In this document: one piece after another, positions 33,976 through 43,924 of the stretch | Layout of the letters: each line of letters starts with the position of its first letter | Numbering within the stretch: position 1 is the stretch's first letter | Assembly: GCA_019009955.1 (NCBI GenBank) | Contig: CM032233.1 | Location: 93,534,501 to 93,598,500 of the forward strand | DNA length: 64,000 nucleotides | Direction: 5' to 3' | Source of the DNA: Riptortus pedestris | Lineage: Eukaryota > Arthropoda > Insecta > Hemiptera > Alydidae | Made by a program: the position numbers and the translations under genes | Notes under the pieces: model-generated | Seen by the model: the letters and a program-made list of their open reading frames with translations, nothing else | What the model was told of the DNA's origin: nothing | Databases searched by the model: none

Positions 33976-34669
33976 AGCAGATTTCCCTTAAGGGAAATCA
34001 GCTATTGAGGTCGTACTCATGACGGAATTTTTCAAGTTCGTTAACGGCTGAAATCGAACGGGGGGAGGGGGGGGAGTTTAGAAGGGGAGAATTTTGAAAA
34101 TTCGAAATATCTCTGTTACTGTACGGTGGATCGACAAAATGTATAGAATCAATCTTATAGCAAATTAAATGGGCTATAAATATTGATATATTCATTTATT
34201 CCTTATCTTGAATATTAACCATGATATTTTCATTTTTCACGTTATTTATTAAACCACATCATTCGCAGTTTAAATACCGCATATTGTTTTCAAGAGACAT
34301 TTATAATACGAGATACATGCAAATATTTTCTGGTGACCCCCATTCTTAAGTTTTTGGACTGCTTCAAATTTGATTCATAGAGTTAACATTTTTCTGATTC
34401 ATTATAAATTACAGTACTAGATATAGTAAATAGTTTTCAATCATATTAGTACGTTAATTCAGATATATTACAGTAATCGTTTTTCTTACCGGTTAAAAGT
34501 TGGCCGAACTTTTTGTTTAAATTTTATGCTTTCCGTCGGGAGGTTTTTTATTATCGTTTGTATTTATTCACGGCGGCATTGTGTTACCGGTATGTAGATT
34601 TGTCTATTGTTAAACTTCACGCGGGAAATATGCTTAGTTTGTGCAGCCCCTGCGTGATGGACTTTTTTT
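33976..34669 (+). mobile_element. Family A copy with both termini, centre deleted
   Basis: Starts with the terminal palindrome (33976-34003) and ends with GGGAAATATGCTTAG, the GCAGCCCCTGC hairpin and ACTTTTTTT at 34669. Between CATGACGGAATTTTT and CAAGTTCGTTAACGG the whole centre, including the (TA)n tract, is absent, which makes it an internal deletion derivative. Confidence 0.8.
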
Positions 34670-34699
34670 CTATTTCTTTATAAATTGTTAACATATGTG

Positions 34700-34850
34700 T
34701 TAGCAGCTTATTGGCAATATGACACGAGTAGGACGAGGCTGAAAACTTAAAAATCCAAACATCTCCTTTAAAATTCAAGATAGAGAAAATATAAAACTAC
34801 TTAGAGAACAAAAAATTTGCAATAAGATTAGTTCTATTCCCTTTTAAGCA
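34700..34850 (-). mobile_element. Short family A internal fragment
   Basis: Minus-oriented body segment (AGTAGGACGAGGCTGAAAAC, CAAGATAGAGAAAATATAAA, GCAATAAGATTAGTTCTAT) without termini, directly before the next plus-oriented copy. Confidence 0.55.
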
Positions 34851-34856
34851 GATTTC

Positions 34857-34966
34857 CCTTAAGGGAAATCAGCTATTAAGGTTGTACTCATGGACGGAAT
34901 TTTCGAAATTTTTCTTCAAATATCCATCGATCCTACCTAGTAGATGAAAATGAAGTCCGTTCAAAA

Positions 34967-35015
<49 letters not shown>

Positions 35016-35706
35016 TATATATATATTTGTCTGTTACCGCTCTAGCGGTCACAATTTTTGTTTGATCGGTACCAAACTCGATATTTAGTCGTTTTATGTA
35101 AAAAGAACGATCAAGTTCGTTAACGGCTGAAATCGGACCAGTGGGAGGGGGGGTTTAGAGGGGAGGATTTTCGAAAATTCGAAATATCTCCGTTACTATA
35201 CGTCGGATCGAAAAATTGTACAGAATCAATCTTATTGCAAATTAAATTTACTATAAATATTGTTATATACATTTATTTTCAATCTTGAATATTAACCGAG
35301 ATATTTGCATTTTTATGAAGTCTGTGGTCGGGTATAGTTAGGATTAGGTCGGCCATTTCCGCCAGTGCTCGGCTCAGGTGGAAGCTTCTTCTAACCTTAC
35401 CTGTCGTTTCTGACCTTACCTTACATTCGTTACTTTGTGAGATTTATGCAAATACGTTCTGTTCATCCGCCCCCCCCCCTTCTTTAGTTCTTGGACTACT
35501 AAAATTTGAGTTATTAAAATATAAATTATTCTTACAATTCAGAAGCCGTTTCAGTTGGGAATTTATTTTAATTAAATGAAAGATTTCTCATTACCGTTTG
35601 TATTTAATCATGGTGGTATTGTGTTACCAGTATGCAGATTTCTCTATTGTGAAACTTCACATGGGAAATCTGCTTAGTTTACGCAGCCCCTGCGTGACGG
35701 ACTTTT
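34857..35706 (+). mobile_element. Full-length family A copy with (TA)n centre
   Basis: Complete in one piece: terminal palindrome 34857-34884, left arm ending GTCCGTTCAAAACTG near 34967, (TA)n 34968-35027, TTGTCTGTTACCGCTCTAGC, body, then GGGAAATCTGCTTAG, the ACGCAG-CCC-CTGCGT hairpin near 35681-35696, and GACGGACTTTTT. A segment at 35330-35420 (GGTCGGGTATAGTTAGG...) is absent from most copies and may be a small insertion. Confidence 0.85.
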
Positions 35707-35893
35707 TCAATCCGACTAATAATAACGGAGATATTTCAAATTTTCAAAATTACCCCCTCTAAACCCCTCCCGGTCCGATTACACCCGTTAACGAACTTGA
35801 TCTTTAGTTTGGCATGAAAAGCTTATATATCAAGTTCGGTAACAATAAGACAAAAATTACGCCCACTAGAGCGTTAGCAGACAAATATATGTA

Positions 35894-35960
<67 letters not shown>
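35707..35960 (-). mobile_element. Family A half copy ending in (TG)n(TA)n
   Basis: Minus-oriented body from AATAACGGAGATATTTCAAA to GCGTTAGCAGACAAATATAT, then (TG)n/(TA)n to about 35960. It lies head-on against the previous copy. Its simple repeat ends only about 90 bp before the bHLH exon, so the copy sits in the upstream intron. Confidence 0.7.
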
Positions 35961-35962
<2 letters not shown>

Positions 35963-36051
35963 TATTTTTGAGGCTACCAACAACTTTAGAAGACATTGCT
36001 CAAATATGTGGATCAAAGTAGATCATATATAAAATATATCTTTTTTTGCAG

Positions 36052-36320
36052 CCATTGCTGGGTGGTATGGAGTGGGAAGGGGACGGCCGGCGGGGGATTG
36101 GAGACAGTGAGGATGACATACTCTCGGACGATCTGTCCCTCGCCGACTCTGACGACGACAGCCAGCCACCGGGCCAGGCTAGGAAGATCTTCACCAACAG
36201 CAGGGAGAGGTGGAGGCAGCAGAACGTCAGCGGAGCTTTTGGTGAACTTCGCAAGCTGGTCCCTACTCACCCCCCGGACAAAAAACTCTCCAAGAACGAA
36301 ATACTCCGCATGGCTATCAG
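36052..36320 (+). CDS. HLH3B: TAL1/SCL-family bHLH transcription factor, exon with basic region and helix 1
   Basis: The exon encodes 89 codons. An acidic segment ([19 protein letters not shown]) is followed by the bHLH domain from [20 protein letters not shown] through the loop [12 protein letters not shown] to ILRMAIR in helix 2. The N-S-R-E-R-W-R-Q-Q basic region and the [16 protein letters not shown] block are signatures of the TAL1/LYL1/Drosophila HLH3B group, whose proteins bind E-boxes as heterodimers with the E protein/Daughterless and act in the nucleus. The acceptor is T-rich followed by GCAG at 36048-36051; the donor is CAG|GTTAGT at 36321. The exon ends after two bases of a codon, matching the next exon. 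Earlier exons with the true start codon are not identifiable here; the first Met in the exon (36067) is unlikely to be the start. Identity as HLH3B rather than another TAL paralogue is inferred. Confidence 0.93.
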
Positions 36321-36361
36321 GTTAGTCCGATCTATTTTTCTCACGTAAACGAGCATTACAA

Positions 36362-36440
36362 AGTGCATCAACGTTGGGGCTGCGTAAACTAACCTGATTT
36401 ACCACGTGAAGTATTACAATAGATATGTAAAGGGGGGGGG
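36362..36440 (-). mobile_element. HLH3B: Family A 3' terminus fragment in the intron
   Basis: CAACGTTGGGGCTGCGTAAA, CTAACCTGATTTACCACGTG and a G run at 36431-36441 are a diverged 3' terminus without a body. Confidence 0.55.
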
Positions 36441-36510
36441 GGGTAGATTAAAGAGATATGGCAAATAATGGTGGCCCTAGGTGCGAGTAGACAGGCCTGT
36501 CCTCTCTCGG

Positions 36511-36753
36511 CCAAGAGTAGACTTATTTTTTATTTATTTATTTACGCCCACTTTATGCTACTATGGCTAATTGGGACGGGTTATCTAAAGGCTACCACCC
36601 TTTTCTAGCCAGGGTGGGACTAACGAATCTATCACTAAATAAATTTCTACTGCCCAGGGCGGGAATCGAACCCACCACTCTAGGTGTACCATATGAGATT
36701 AAGACCAATGCCTTAACTGACAAGGCCAACCTGAGCCCCCAAGAGTGGACTTA
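36511..36753 (-). mobile_element. tRNA-derived SINE with 15-bp target duplication
   Basis: On the minus strand, a tRNA-like head (GGCTCAGGTTGGCCTTG as an A-box-like region; GTGGGTTCGATTCCCGCC as the B box) is followed by a body with TTTAGTGATAG and GGGTGGTAGCC and the 3' end GGGCGTAAATAAATAAAA. CCAAGAGTAGACTTA (36511-36525) and CCAAGAGTGGACTTA (36739-36753) are a target duplication with one mismatch, so the SINE is 36526-36738, 213 bp. The B box fits a Pol III promoter. Mobilisation by a LINE is expected but the partner LINE is unknown. Confidence 0.88.
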
Positions 36754-37069
36754 GCAGCCGGGTCGGGAGAGAGGGAAGCGTGGGTTGGGAGAATGAGCTG
36801 AGGGCTGTTGTGTTACTCTGCCTTAAGCCCTATGGACATAACAGGTAAGGGCTACCCTTACTATTTGCCATATAGCCTTTAGCTTTTGTGGGTGTGTGTA
36901 GCTGTTTAATCCCGTATATCCTTTTAGTGTATATACCCTCTGTTGTATTGCTATTATTATAATTGTAAATGGAACTATTTGGTAATCAATGAATATTATT
37001 TAGTAACTGTAAATATAGTTTTAAACGTGAAGTGATTAGCTCAGTCTCCCTCTTTCCGATATGTCCCAG

Positions 37070-37863
37070 CTTTACAGATAAATCTACATAGTGGTAACAC
37101 TTAACACCACCGTGAATATTAATTGAATAAATACAAACTGTAATGAGAAATCTTTCAATCAATTTTAATAAAATCCCAACGGAAAGACTTTGAATTGTAA
37201 ACACACACGTCAACCAACCTCTCACATCTGAATAGATAGGTAGAAATATTCTTCACCGGAAAGAAAAATAATTACCATAATCTGAATATAACATAATAAA
37301 TTTATTAAAAACTATTTACTATATCTAATTTATACATCAATTCATAATGAATCAGAATAGTTTTTATCCCAATCACTCAAATTTTAGTAATCCAATAACT
37401 AAAGACGGGGAGGGGGCAATCAACTGAACGTATTTGCATGTATCTTGTACAATAAAGGTTTCTTGAAAGCTATGTTTGGTATTTAAGCTTCGAATAAAGT
37501 GATTTATTATATAACAGTGTATTATTGTTTATGTGACTAGATAGGAGTGGGCGTTTGCTGAGGTCTGATGAAAACTTAAAAATGCAAATACCTCGGTTAA
37601 TATTCAAGATAGATGCATGTATCAATATGTATAGTACATTTAATTTCCAGTAAGATTTGTTCTGTATAATATCTCGATCCGACATACAGTAACGGAGATA
37701 TTTCTAATTTCGAAAACCCCTCCTCTAAACCACCCTTCTCACACGTCCGATTTCAGCCATTAACGAACTTGATCTTTAGTTTGACATAAAATGCTTAAAG
37801 ATCCAGTTTGGAAACGATCAAACAAAAATTGTGTCAACTTAAGCGGTAACAGACAAATATATA

Positions 37864-37912
<49 letters not shown>

Positions 37913-38499
37913 ATATATTGTTACGTTTTTTATTACCAAAACCAGTAATAAACGTTTTTAATAAGAGTTCTTTTGGATTGAAAAATTAAATACTCGCAAG
38001 TTTCACAGTTTTTATCACTGCACAATTTATTTCACAATGCACAATACACTTGGTAATTATTCTTAATTACTACTCACAGTATACACTGATAGCGTCACTG
38101 TTCTTCAGATTACACAGTCCAATAATTCACTCACGGTCACTGAAATTCACAGAAAGACGGCACTGCACTGTCCTTTACTTCGCGGCACTGCACTATCTTA
38201 AACACGGCACTAAACTGTTACTTAGTCACGGCACAACATGTTCTTATAAAAACACTTTACCGCACTGCACTAAGTCGCACTGTAGCACTGATGTGAACAT
38301 CAAGACTGGTGAGAATAAAACTTGCTCGCTCGCGGCTGGCCGTTCTTTATATAGGTTGTCGGCATACATCAAAGGGGAATTGTCTGGACCCCTCGACGTC
38401 TGGCTGGAAGGTACTGGTAGGAGCTAGGACATTCTGTCGGCTTCTTTGATCTATATCACACTTCCCAAATACGCGACTCTCTGCTAATCCTTCATTTTC

Positions 38500-38559
<60 letters not shown>

Positions 38560-38680
38560 CTTTGAGCGGACCTCATTTTCGTCATCTACTATGTAGTAGT
38601 GATGGACATTTGTGGAAATTTTTCAAAATCGCGTCGTGAGTACGAACTCAATAGCTGATTTCCTTTATAGGAAATGTGCT
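37070..38680 (-). mobile_element. Family A copy whose (TA)n centre carries a solo LTR
   Basis: Minus-oriented body 37070-37855 up to GCGGTAACAGACAAATATAT, then (TA)n. A solo LTR lies at 37919-38505, then (TA)n to 38558. The left arm follows: AACTTTGAGCGGACCTCATT, TCGTCATCTACTATG, and a mutated terminal palindrome ending GAAATGTGCT at 38680. Removing the LTR and one ATAT leaves a normal family A element. Confidence 0.85.
37919..38505 (-). mobile_element. Solo LTR, copy 1 (587 bp, 4-bp target duplication)
   Basis: The reverse of the LTR at 55726-56380: begins TGTTACGTTTTTTATTACC and ends CATTTTCACAACA on the plus strand. On its own strand it has TG...CA ends, a TATA-like TATATAAAG near 38355-38347, a GC-richer transcript start region, AATAAA-type motifs and a block of GCAGTGCCG repeats. 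ATAT borders it on both sides, although in a (TA)n context the duplication is not conclusive. A 125-codon plus-strand frame inside is not a gene. 4-bp duplications fit Ty3/gypsy better than BEL or copia; internal sequence is absent. Confidence 0.88.
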
Positions 38681-39599
38681 AAAAATTAAAAACTTTTGCA
38701 CAACACTCAATATAAGAAATGAAAAAAATTAGTTTTGATAAAACCAAAATATTATAAGAAGAAAATAAAATTAAGTCAGGGTTAATAAAACTATAAACTA
38801 CAAAACAATTATGGTAAAATGAATACAGTTTATGCAAACATAATCCTTGAATTAAAAATATGATAGGTCATCCTATTTTTAGATTCCAAATTTTAAGGTG
38901 GTTATATATTTTTCATAATATAGTATATACAATTTATTATAAAATAGAAAGGATTTTTTGGAGGCAATGATATTTAGGTTGTGACAGTAGAGAGACCCTT
39001 GTCCTTATCTATACATCTCCATCTAAGCCCGATGACATGAGTTAAATATGATGACTTTTAATAATTATTTTTATATAATAAGTTATATATAATAATAAGT
39101 GATATTGACAAAGAGCTGGCCATGCACCTCATGTGGATTATTAATTTATGATTCTAATAGAAGTTGAAATTAAGATATTTACGTTTATATATTATGACAT
39201 ATGTGTCATGCTTATCATGAATTATATATCTTTATGTTGACAATGGAAGATTATATTATAGGTTTATCCGTAAATATTAGCACTATAAGATGACCAATAT
39301 AGGCCAAAATGGCATTGTGAAATAAATATATTGATAATTTTGTGTTGAGAGCTGTAGACGTTTAAAGTAGGACGGATTATAAAACTTTTGGTTTATCTTA
39401 AAATGGGTTAGTACCTCCAGAATATATGGAATAAGTCCGTATGTGCTGGTATGACACACTATTCTGATACTATGATCTCTTCTTCCCATATATTTTCCAT
39501 TCCTAAATAATTTTATGTATTTATGGACATCACTTCAAAATCAATTTGCCCACAAAAATTTTACAAAGTCATATTACAAAAGTAAAATAAATAACACCC
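38681..39599. other. Intronic AT-rich DNA, no feature
   Basis: No repeat of the window's families and no coding similarity. Confidence 0.45.
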
Positions 39600-39722
39600 A
39601 CCTCTCCTCTACTCCGATTTCAGCCATTAACGAACTAGATCTTTAGTTTAACTTAAAATGTTTAATTATCAAATTTGGTAAAAATAAAACTTGCGACCGC
39701 TGGAGCGTTAAAAGACGAATGT
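39600..39722 (-). mobile_element. Short family A internal fragment in the intron
   Basis: Segment GATTTCAGCCATTAACGAAC to GCTGGAGCGTTAAAAGACGA, minus orientation, without termini. Confidence 0.6.
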
Positions 39723-39785
39723 ATATAGTTCTCATTCTGATATATATAATATTGTATAGTAACCATTAATCATGATTTATATTTA

Positions 39786-40014
39786 ATTATTATTATTATT
39801 TATTAACGTCCACGTTTTGCAACTCAGGCTAGTTGGGACGTGTTATCTACAGGTTGCCACCCTTTTCTAGCCTGGGTGGGATTTTAGGATGTTATTTAAT
39901 GAATTTCGTCACTAAATAATTTCCTTTGCCCAGGCGAGAATCGAACTCGCCACTCTAGGTTTACCAAGTGAGATAAAGGTCAACGCTTTAACTCGCATGG
40001 CTAACCTGGATCGA
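39786..40014 (-). mobile_element. tRNA-derived SINE, second intronic copy
   Basis: Minus-strand head CCAGGTTAGCCATGCGAGTT, B box GGCGAGTTCGATTCTCGCC, body ending GGACGTTAATAAATAATAAT. About 90% similar by eye to the copy at 53733-53962. The 3' tail is an AAT-type repeat. No clear target duplication. Confidence 0.83.
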
Positions 40015-40488
40015 CTTAGACTCCAAAAAAAAAATAGGCAAATATAAGGTATTTATTGATCTCATACTAGAATAAGAATAGAATAGAATAAGGGGCATAA
40101 TAACCTAGCTGTTGATTGCCCAAATCACATTAATTTTTATTTTCAATCCCCCTTTAAGCCCCTTTCCCTACTCTTGCGTACAGACACTTCACGCCGAAGC
40201 AAATCAAAATGGGATCAGGGAAGGGCAAAACGGACAATTCCGTTGAAATCAGAAAACCAAACACTTTCGTGATTAAATATTTCCGGTTCCTAGTAGGAAG
40301 TAAAAATACAAATAACTTTTTTAATATTCGAATATTTTAAAAATGTGAAGAACAAACATTTCACCACATTATTTTGTTAATCATTTTTTCCCCTTCCAGT
40401 AAAATGAATGTAATCAGAGATAAAATGATTTAATTATAAGCCGATGAAATATTTAACATAAATAATAACATTAGCAATTTTATTTCAG

Positions 40489-40789
40489 ATACATAAGACT
40501 ACTAACAGGAGTACTCGAATGGCAACAACAACAAATTCAACAAGTGACAAACAACAACGTGATTAACCAGAACTGCAATTATCCAGAGATGTCGAAGCCG
40601 CTGTCTGTAGGTAGTTGCCTGGTGGTTCAAGGAAGGTACACGCCTAGAAGCCAGTACAAACCGGCTGGGTTAGTCATGATAGCTCCTGTACCAGTCATCA
40701 CCAAAGCAGAAAGCGAAGATCAGCCAGATAGACTAGACCTAAATCATGATAATAACAATGGAACAACAAAATCCACCAAATATCACTGA
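40489..40789 (+). CDS. HLH3B: TAL1/SCL-family bHLH factor, last exon
   Basis: Begins after the acceptor TTTTATTTCAG and contributes the third base of an Arg codon, then YIRLLTGVLEWQQQQ (end of helix 2; YIRLLTGVLEWQ is typical of the insect HLH3B group) and about 85 further residues to the TGA at 40787. The tail is rich in Gln and Asn (QQQQIQQVTNNNVINQN), then Pro/Val-rich (LVMIAPVPVITKAES), and ends DNNNGTTKSTKYH. No other domain is visible. Together with 36052-36320 it encodes the complete bHLH domain; the rest of the protein lies upstream. Confidence 0.9.
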
Positions 40790-40998
40790 TTAGAATATTA
40801 TGTTTTTCTGTACTGAAAATAATGAAATTCTTTAACGACTATCATATATATGAGAAAATTACATATTCATATGTGAGTCAGCGAGGATTTGAGTTTTGAA
40901 TGTAGTTCTCATTTAAAAAAAAATTGCATAAGAAATATACCTTACCTTCTTATATCTTGTAATTCCATTTTAGGCTCCTTATTTGTTTTTAATTTCTT

Positions 40999-41004
40999 AA
41001 TAAA
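40999..41004 (+). terminator. HLH3B: Candidate poly(A) signal of the bHLH gene
   Basis: AATAAA about 210 bp after the stop codon, followed by AT-rich DNA. A Helitron begins 155 bp further on, so the 3' UTR probably ends before it. Confidence 0.5.
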
Positions 41005-41093
41005 TTAGATACATAAATAGACTCTTTATTTGCTCTTTAAGATTTCCCATTAGTAAATGAGGTCAGCTTGATACTTATAAAACACACACACAC

Positions 41094-41158
<65 letters not shown>

Positions 41159-41159
<1 letters not shown>

Positions 41160-42397
41160 TAGCTCAGATACCCGGCTTCGCCCGGGAATTCATTTGAGGC
41201 TGAATGAAGATGGTATGTTTTTGGCAAGGCTTGACTTTGCACAATATTTTGACATTTACCCGTCCCAGTGTTATACGGGTTAATACCCATCGTTTCTGTG
41301 GATTTGTTAATAATAAAATTAATTTTTTATGTAAGACTTCACTGTCCTCCATATTGTCATATTTCCCGTTTCCTGTGCATTGTGCAAAGATTTGAATTAT
41401 TAAGGACAAAATACTAACATACATTAAAATTAATTTTTCCAGGTGCTGTACCTGGTAGTTCATATTGAAAAGAATTGTTGAGCAAATTTCTCTAAATAAC
41501 AAAATAAACAACTTTTGTTATGTTCATATATGCCGAAACCCCAATAAGAAACGAAATATCACTATTATTAATTTCAGGCCTCCCTTATAACCCCCACTCC
41601 TGCCCGTCCCTAGAAAATGTTACTATGGCTTATTATAAGGAAGGCATTAGTGCTAATTGACATACCGAGTTTGGTTTAGTTCGTTTGAGTTTTTTGTGCC
41701 AAATAAAATTGTTGACTTCCACAGTAGTTTTTAATGTATATCTCGTTTCTAATTCGGTATACGACAAAAGTTAATATGATAAAAGTTACTCAAAATAACA
41801 AAATAAACAACTTTTGTTATGTGTATAATTGCCTAAAATTCTATAGGAAATGAAATATTGCTATTTTTAATTTCAGGCTTCCCCTACAACCCCCACTCCT
41901 GCTCGCCTCTAGAAATAATGGTACAGCTTATTATCATGAAGGAGTTATTGTTAATTCACATACGGAATTTTATTTAATTCGGTTTGGTCGTATGTCCCAA
42001 ATAAAATTGTTCACTTCCGCTATAGTTTTTAGCGTATATCTCGTTTATAATTAGGTATACGAAAAAAAGGTATATAACAAAAGTTACTCTAAATAACAAA
42101 ATAAACAACTTTTGTTAAGTGCATAATTGCCGGAAAACCAATAGGAAACGAAACTTCGTTCGTCTCAGAGGATATTAATATAGCCTAAAGTCTAAGTTGG
42201 GTTAGTAGTAATATACATACCAAGTTTCATAAAATTCGGTTCAGCCGTTTATGCGTGAAAAGGTAACAAACAAACAAACAAATAAACAAACAAACAGACA
42301 CCAAAGAAACAAAATGCAGTTATGGTGTTTAGTACATGTGAAACGAAAAGTTATTGTGAAGTTTCGCGAAAAAAATCAATGTACAGACAGAGGTTAC

Positions 42398-42410
<13 letters not shown>
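41159..42410 (-). mobile_element. Non-autonomous Helitron with three internal repeat units
   Basis: On the minus strand the 3' end (plus-strand start, 41159) is CCCGGGCGAAGCCGGG, TATCTGAG, CTAG followed by T: a hairpin and CTRR-T. The 5' end near 42410 is TATATAAAATTGTAACCTC. Three internal units of about 297 bp each contain an AAC(A)AAAGTT...AACTTTTGTT hairpin (near 41495, 41790 and 42085) and a CCCCCACTCCTGC block. A (CAAA)n stretch at 42266-42296 follows. Flanks are (TA)n on both sides (41098-41158 and 42403-42456), consistent with A/T insertion. No Rep/helicase coding sequence. Confidence 0.82.
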
Positions 42411-42456
<46 letters not shown>

Positions 42457-42459
<3 letters not shown>

Positions 42460-42760
42460 TTGTTATTCCTTTTTGAGTTTTGGTCAATGTTTGTGGACAA
42501 ATCTTAGTTTATGCCGATATTTCGAGAATCTTTATTTTCTCTTCTTCAGAGCAAGACTAAAGGGCTAACAGAATTTACAGGGCTGTGTAAACAAAACAAG
42601 GGAGGTTACTATAACCCTAGTCCTAAGTGCAATAGTCATGTGTAATAGTTTTTAAGTATCTTTAGTCTTGCCCTGAAGAAGAGAAAATAAAGATTCAGGA
42701 AATATCGGCATAAGATTTTTTCACCAACATTGACCAAAACTCAAAAAAGAATAACAACAC
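42457..42760. mobile_element. Foldback MITE with about 100-bp arms
   Basis: Arms 42457-42560 and 42658-42760 are inverted copies: GTGTTGTTATTC...GAATAACAACAC at the ends, GAGTTTTGGTCAATGTT inside, TATGCCGATATTTC, TCTTTATTTTCTCTTCTTC. The roughly 100-bp middle is unique. The arm contains a CTGAAGAAGAGAAAATAAAG block. It sits at the end of a (TA)n tract; target duplication uncertain. Confidence 0.8.
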
Positions 42761-42796
42761 CATATATAAAAATATCCTGGTCGAAAACATCAACAC

Positions 42797-42850
<54 letters not shown>

Positions 42851-42864
42851 CAAACAAACAAAAA

Positions 42865-43335
42865 TAGCTGATCTCCCTTCCTCATGAGGGTCAGCCTCAC
42901 TACTGACCATGTGAGTAATTCACAATTTGTATTGATGTTATCGAAATGCTTGTTAAAAATGCTCTTGCTCCAAAAAGGAGGTATTTCACTGTCCAAGTTT
43001 TTGTATATTATATTTTTCTTGGAAGTATATACAGCACGGTTCATAAATACCGTTTGGTTTCTATGAATTAACCTCTTCATCCTGAAGTTAGTGAATAACG
43101 CCTTAAATACCGCACTGTAAATATCCAATATCAGGCCAGTATTAGCTTTCTCATGAATGCTAACATGGTCACAATGTCTGCTCATTTTTGGGATCCATTA
43201 GTTTAATGCTGGCCACCTCTACGGAACCTTCCCAGGCTTGGCGTTTTCTGATATAATTTGCGATTCTTGTTCTTGTTTTATTGTGCCGCCTGATATGCAT
43301 CTGCGTTCTCAAATAATCAGAAGCCTTAGGCATGC
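42865..43335 (-). pseudogene. Possible restriction-like endonuclease domain of an R2/NeSL-type LINE
   Basis: Minus-strand pieces: YLRTQMHIRRHNKTRTRIAN followed by YIRKRQAWEGSVEVASIKLM (about 43320-43200), then in other frames HEKANTGLILDIYSAVFKAL and NGIYEPCCIYFQEKYNIQKL (about 43160-43020). The order R-R-H-N...I...V, then ILD...F, then IYEPC-x-x-YF-x-EKY, resembles the C-terminal RLE region of R2-like elements, with ILDP and the downstream E/K residues altered. Frameshifts and stops throughout. It may relate to the R2-like RT remnant at 9096-9870. Recognition by eye; uncertain. Confidence 0.42.
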
Positions 43336-43529
43336 GGTAGGTTTGAATTGCGTTGCAATGTCTGTAGCGGTTTGATCCTAAGTTCCTCCAGGGACAGACC
43401 GTACTGGGATTACTTGAGCATACACCTTAATGCCTGTGGTCTATTCAGAACAAACCACATTTGTCGAACAGACATGAGTTTGATGGCTTTGAGTCGATAA
43501 ACATTTCACCATACTTTTGATGTAAAAGA

Positions 43530-43919
43530 TGGCTTTGATGGGAGATCGATTCAGATTTTATTTCTTGACAATAAAATATTTATTTGATAAATGCCATACT
43601 CGATATTTAACAGCTTCATTCAACACTAAAGGTCATATTAGTTCATGGCTGAAACTGAACGAGGAACAGGGGGTGGGGGTTAAAATGTTATTGACTATGA
43701 ATGCTCTACATATGTTAGATAAATGTTTTTTTCGTAATTCAAATAATAAAGAGGTTATTCGTACTTTCTTCTATTCAGCCCTCAGTAAACCCCCCACTAC
43801 TACTTATCTTATTTTGACTTATAAATAGAGAGCACAAGGTGCGATGACAGTACTAGTGTGACATTCCAGCACGCGGGAAATCTGCTTAGTTTACGCAGCC
43901 ACTGCGTGTCAGACTTTAT
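43530..43919 (+). mobile_element. Family A right-half copy, diverged
   Basis: Body from TTTGATAAATGCCATACTCG through GAAACTGAACGAGG, CTCAGTAAACCCCCCACTAC, then the terminus GCGGGAAATCTGCTTAG, GCAGCCACTGCG, GACTTTA at 43919. The 99-codon frame across it is a chance frame. It directly abuts the broken end of the gypsy pol. Confidence 0.7.
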
Positions 43920-43924
43920 CTTTA

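Larger units (their letters stand above)
36321..40488 (+). other. HLH3B: Intron of the TAL1/HLH3B-like gene, splits helix 2
   Basis: GT at 36321 and AG at 40487-40488 join an Arg codon (AG|A) in helix 2, giving ILRMAIR-YIRLLTGVLEW across the junction. The 4168-bp intron contains two SINEs, several family A pieces and a solo LTR, all listed separately. Stretches 38681-39599 and 40016-40480 hold no recognisable feature. Confidence 0.9.

Noticed and set aside
35804..36032. Frames rich in Ile-Tyr repeats (also at 41068, 42251, 42322, 42695, 50930, 60385)
   Set aside because: They are (TA)n microsatellite translations.
36000..36270. Minus-strand frames of 84-85 codons over the bHLH exon
   Set aside because: They are shadows of the real plus-strand exon, whose translation matches a known domain and has splice sites.
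36526..36738. A functional tRNA gene suggested by the B box
   Set aside because: The head continues into a SINE body and tail with target duplications, and the same unit recurs elsewhere.
38050..38427. 125-codon plus-strand frame and its counterpart at 55958-56251
   Set aside because: Both lie inside the solo LTR in the antisense direction and follow its internal repeats.
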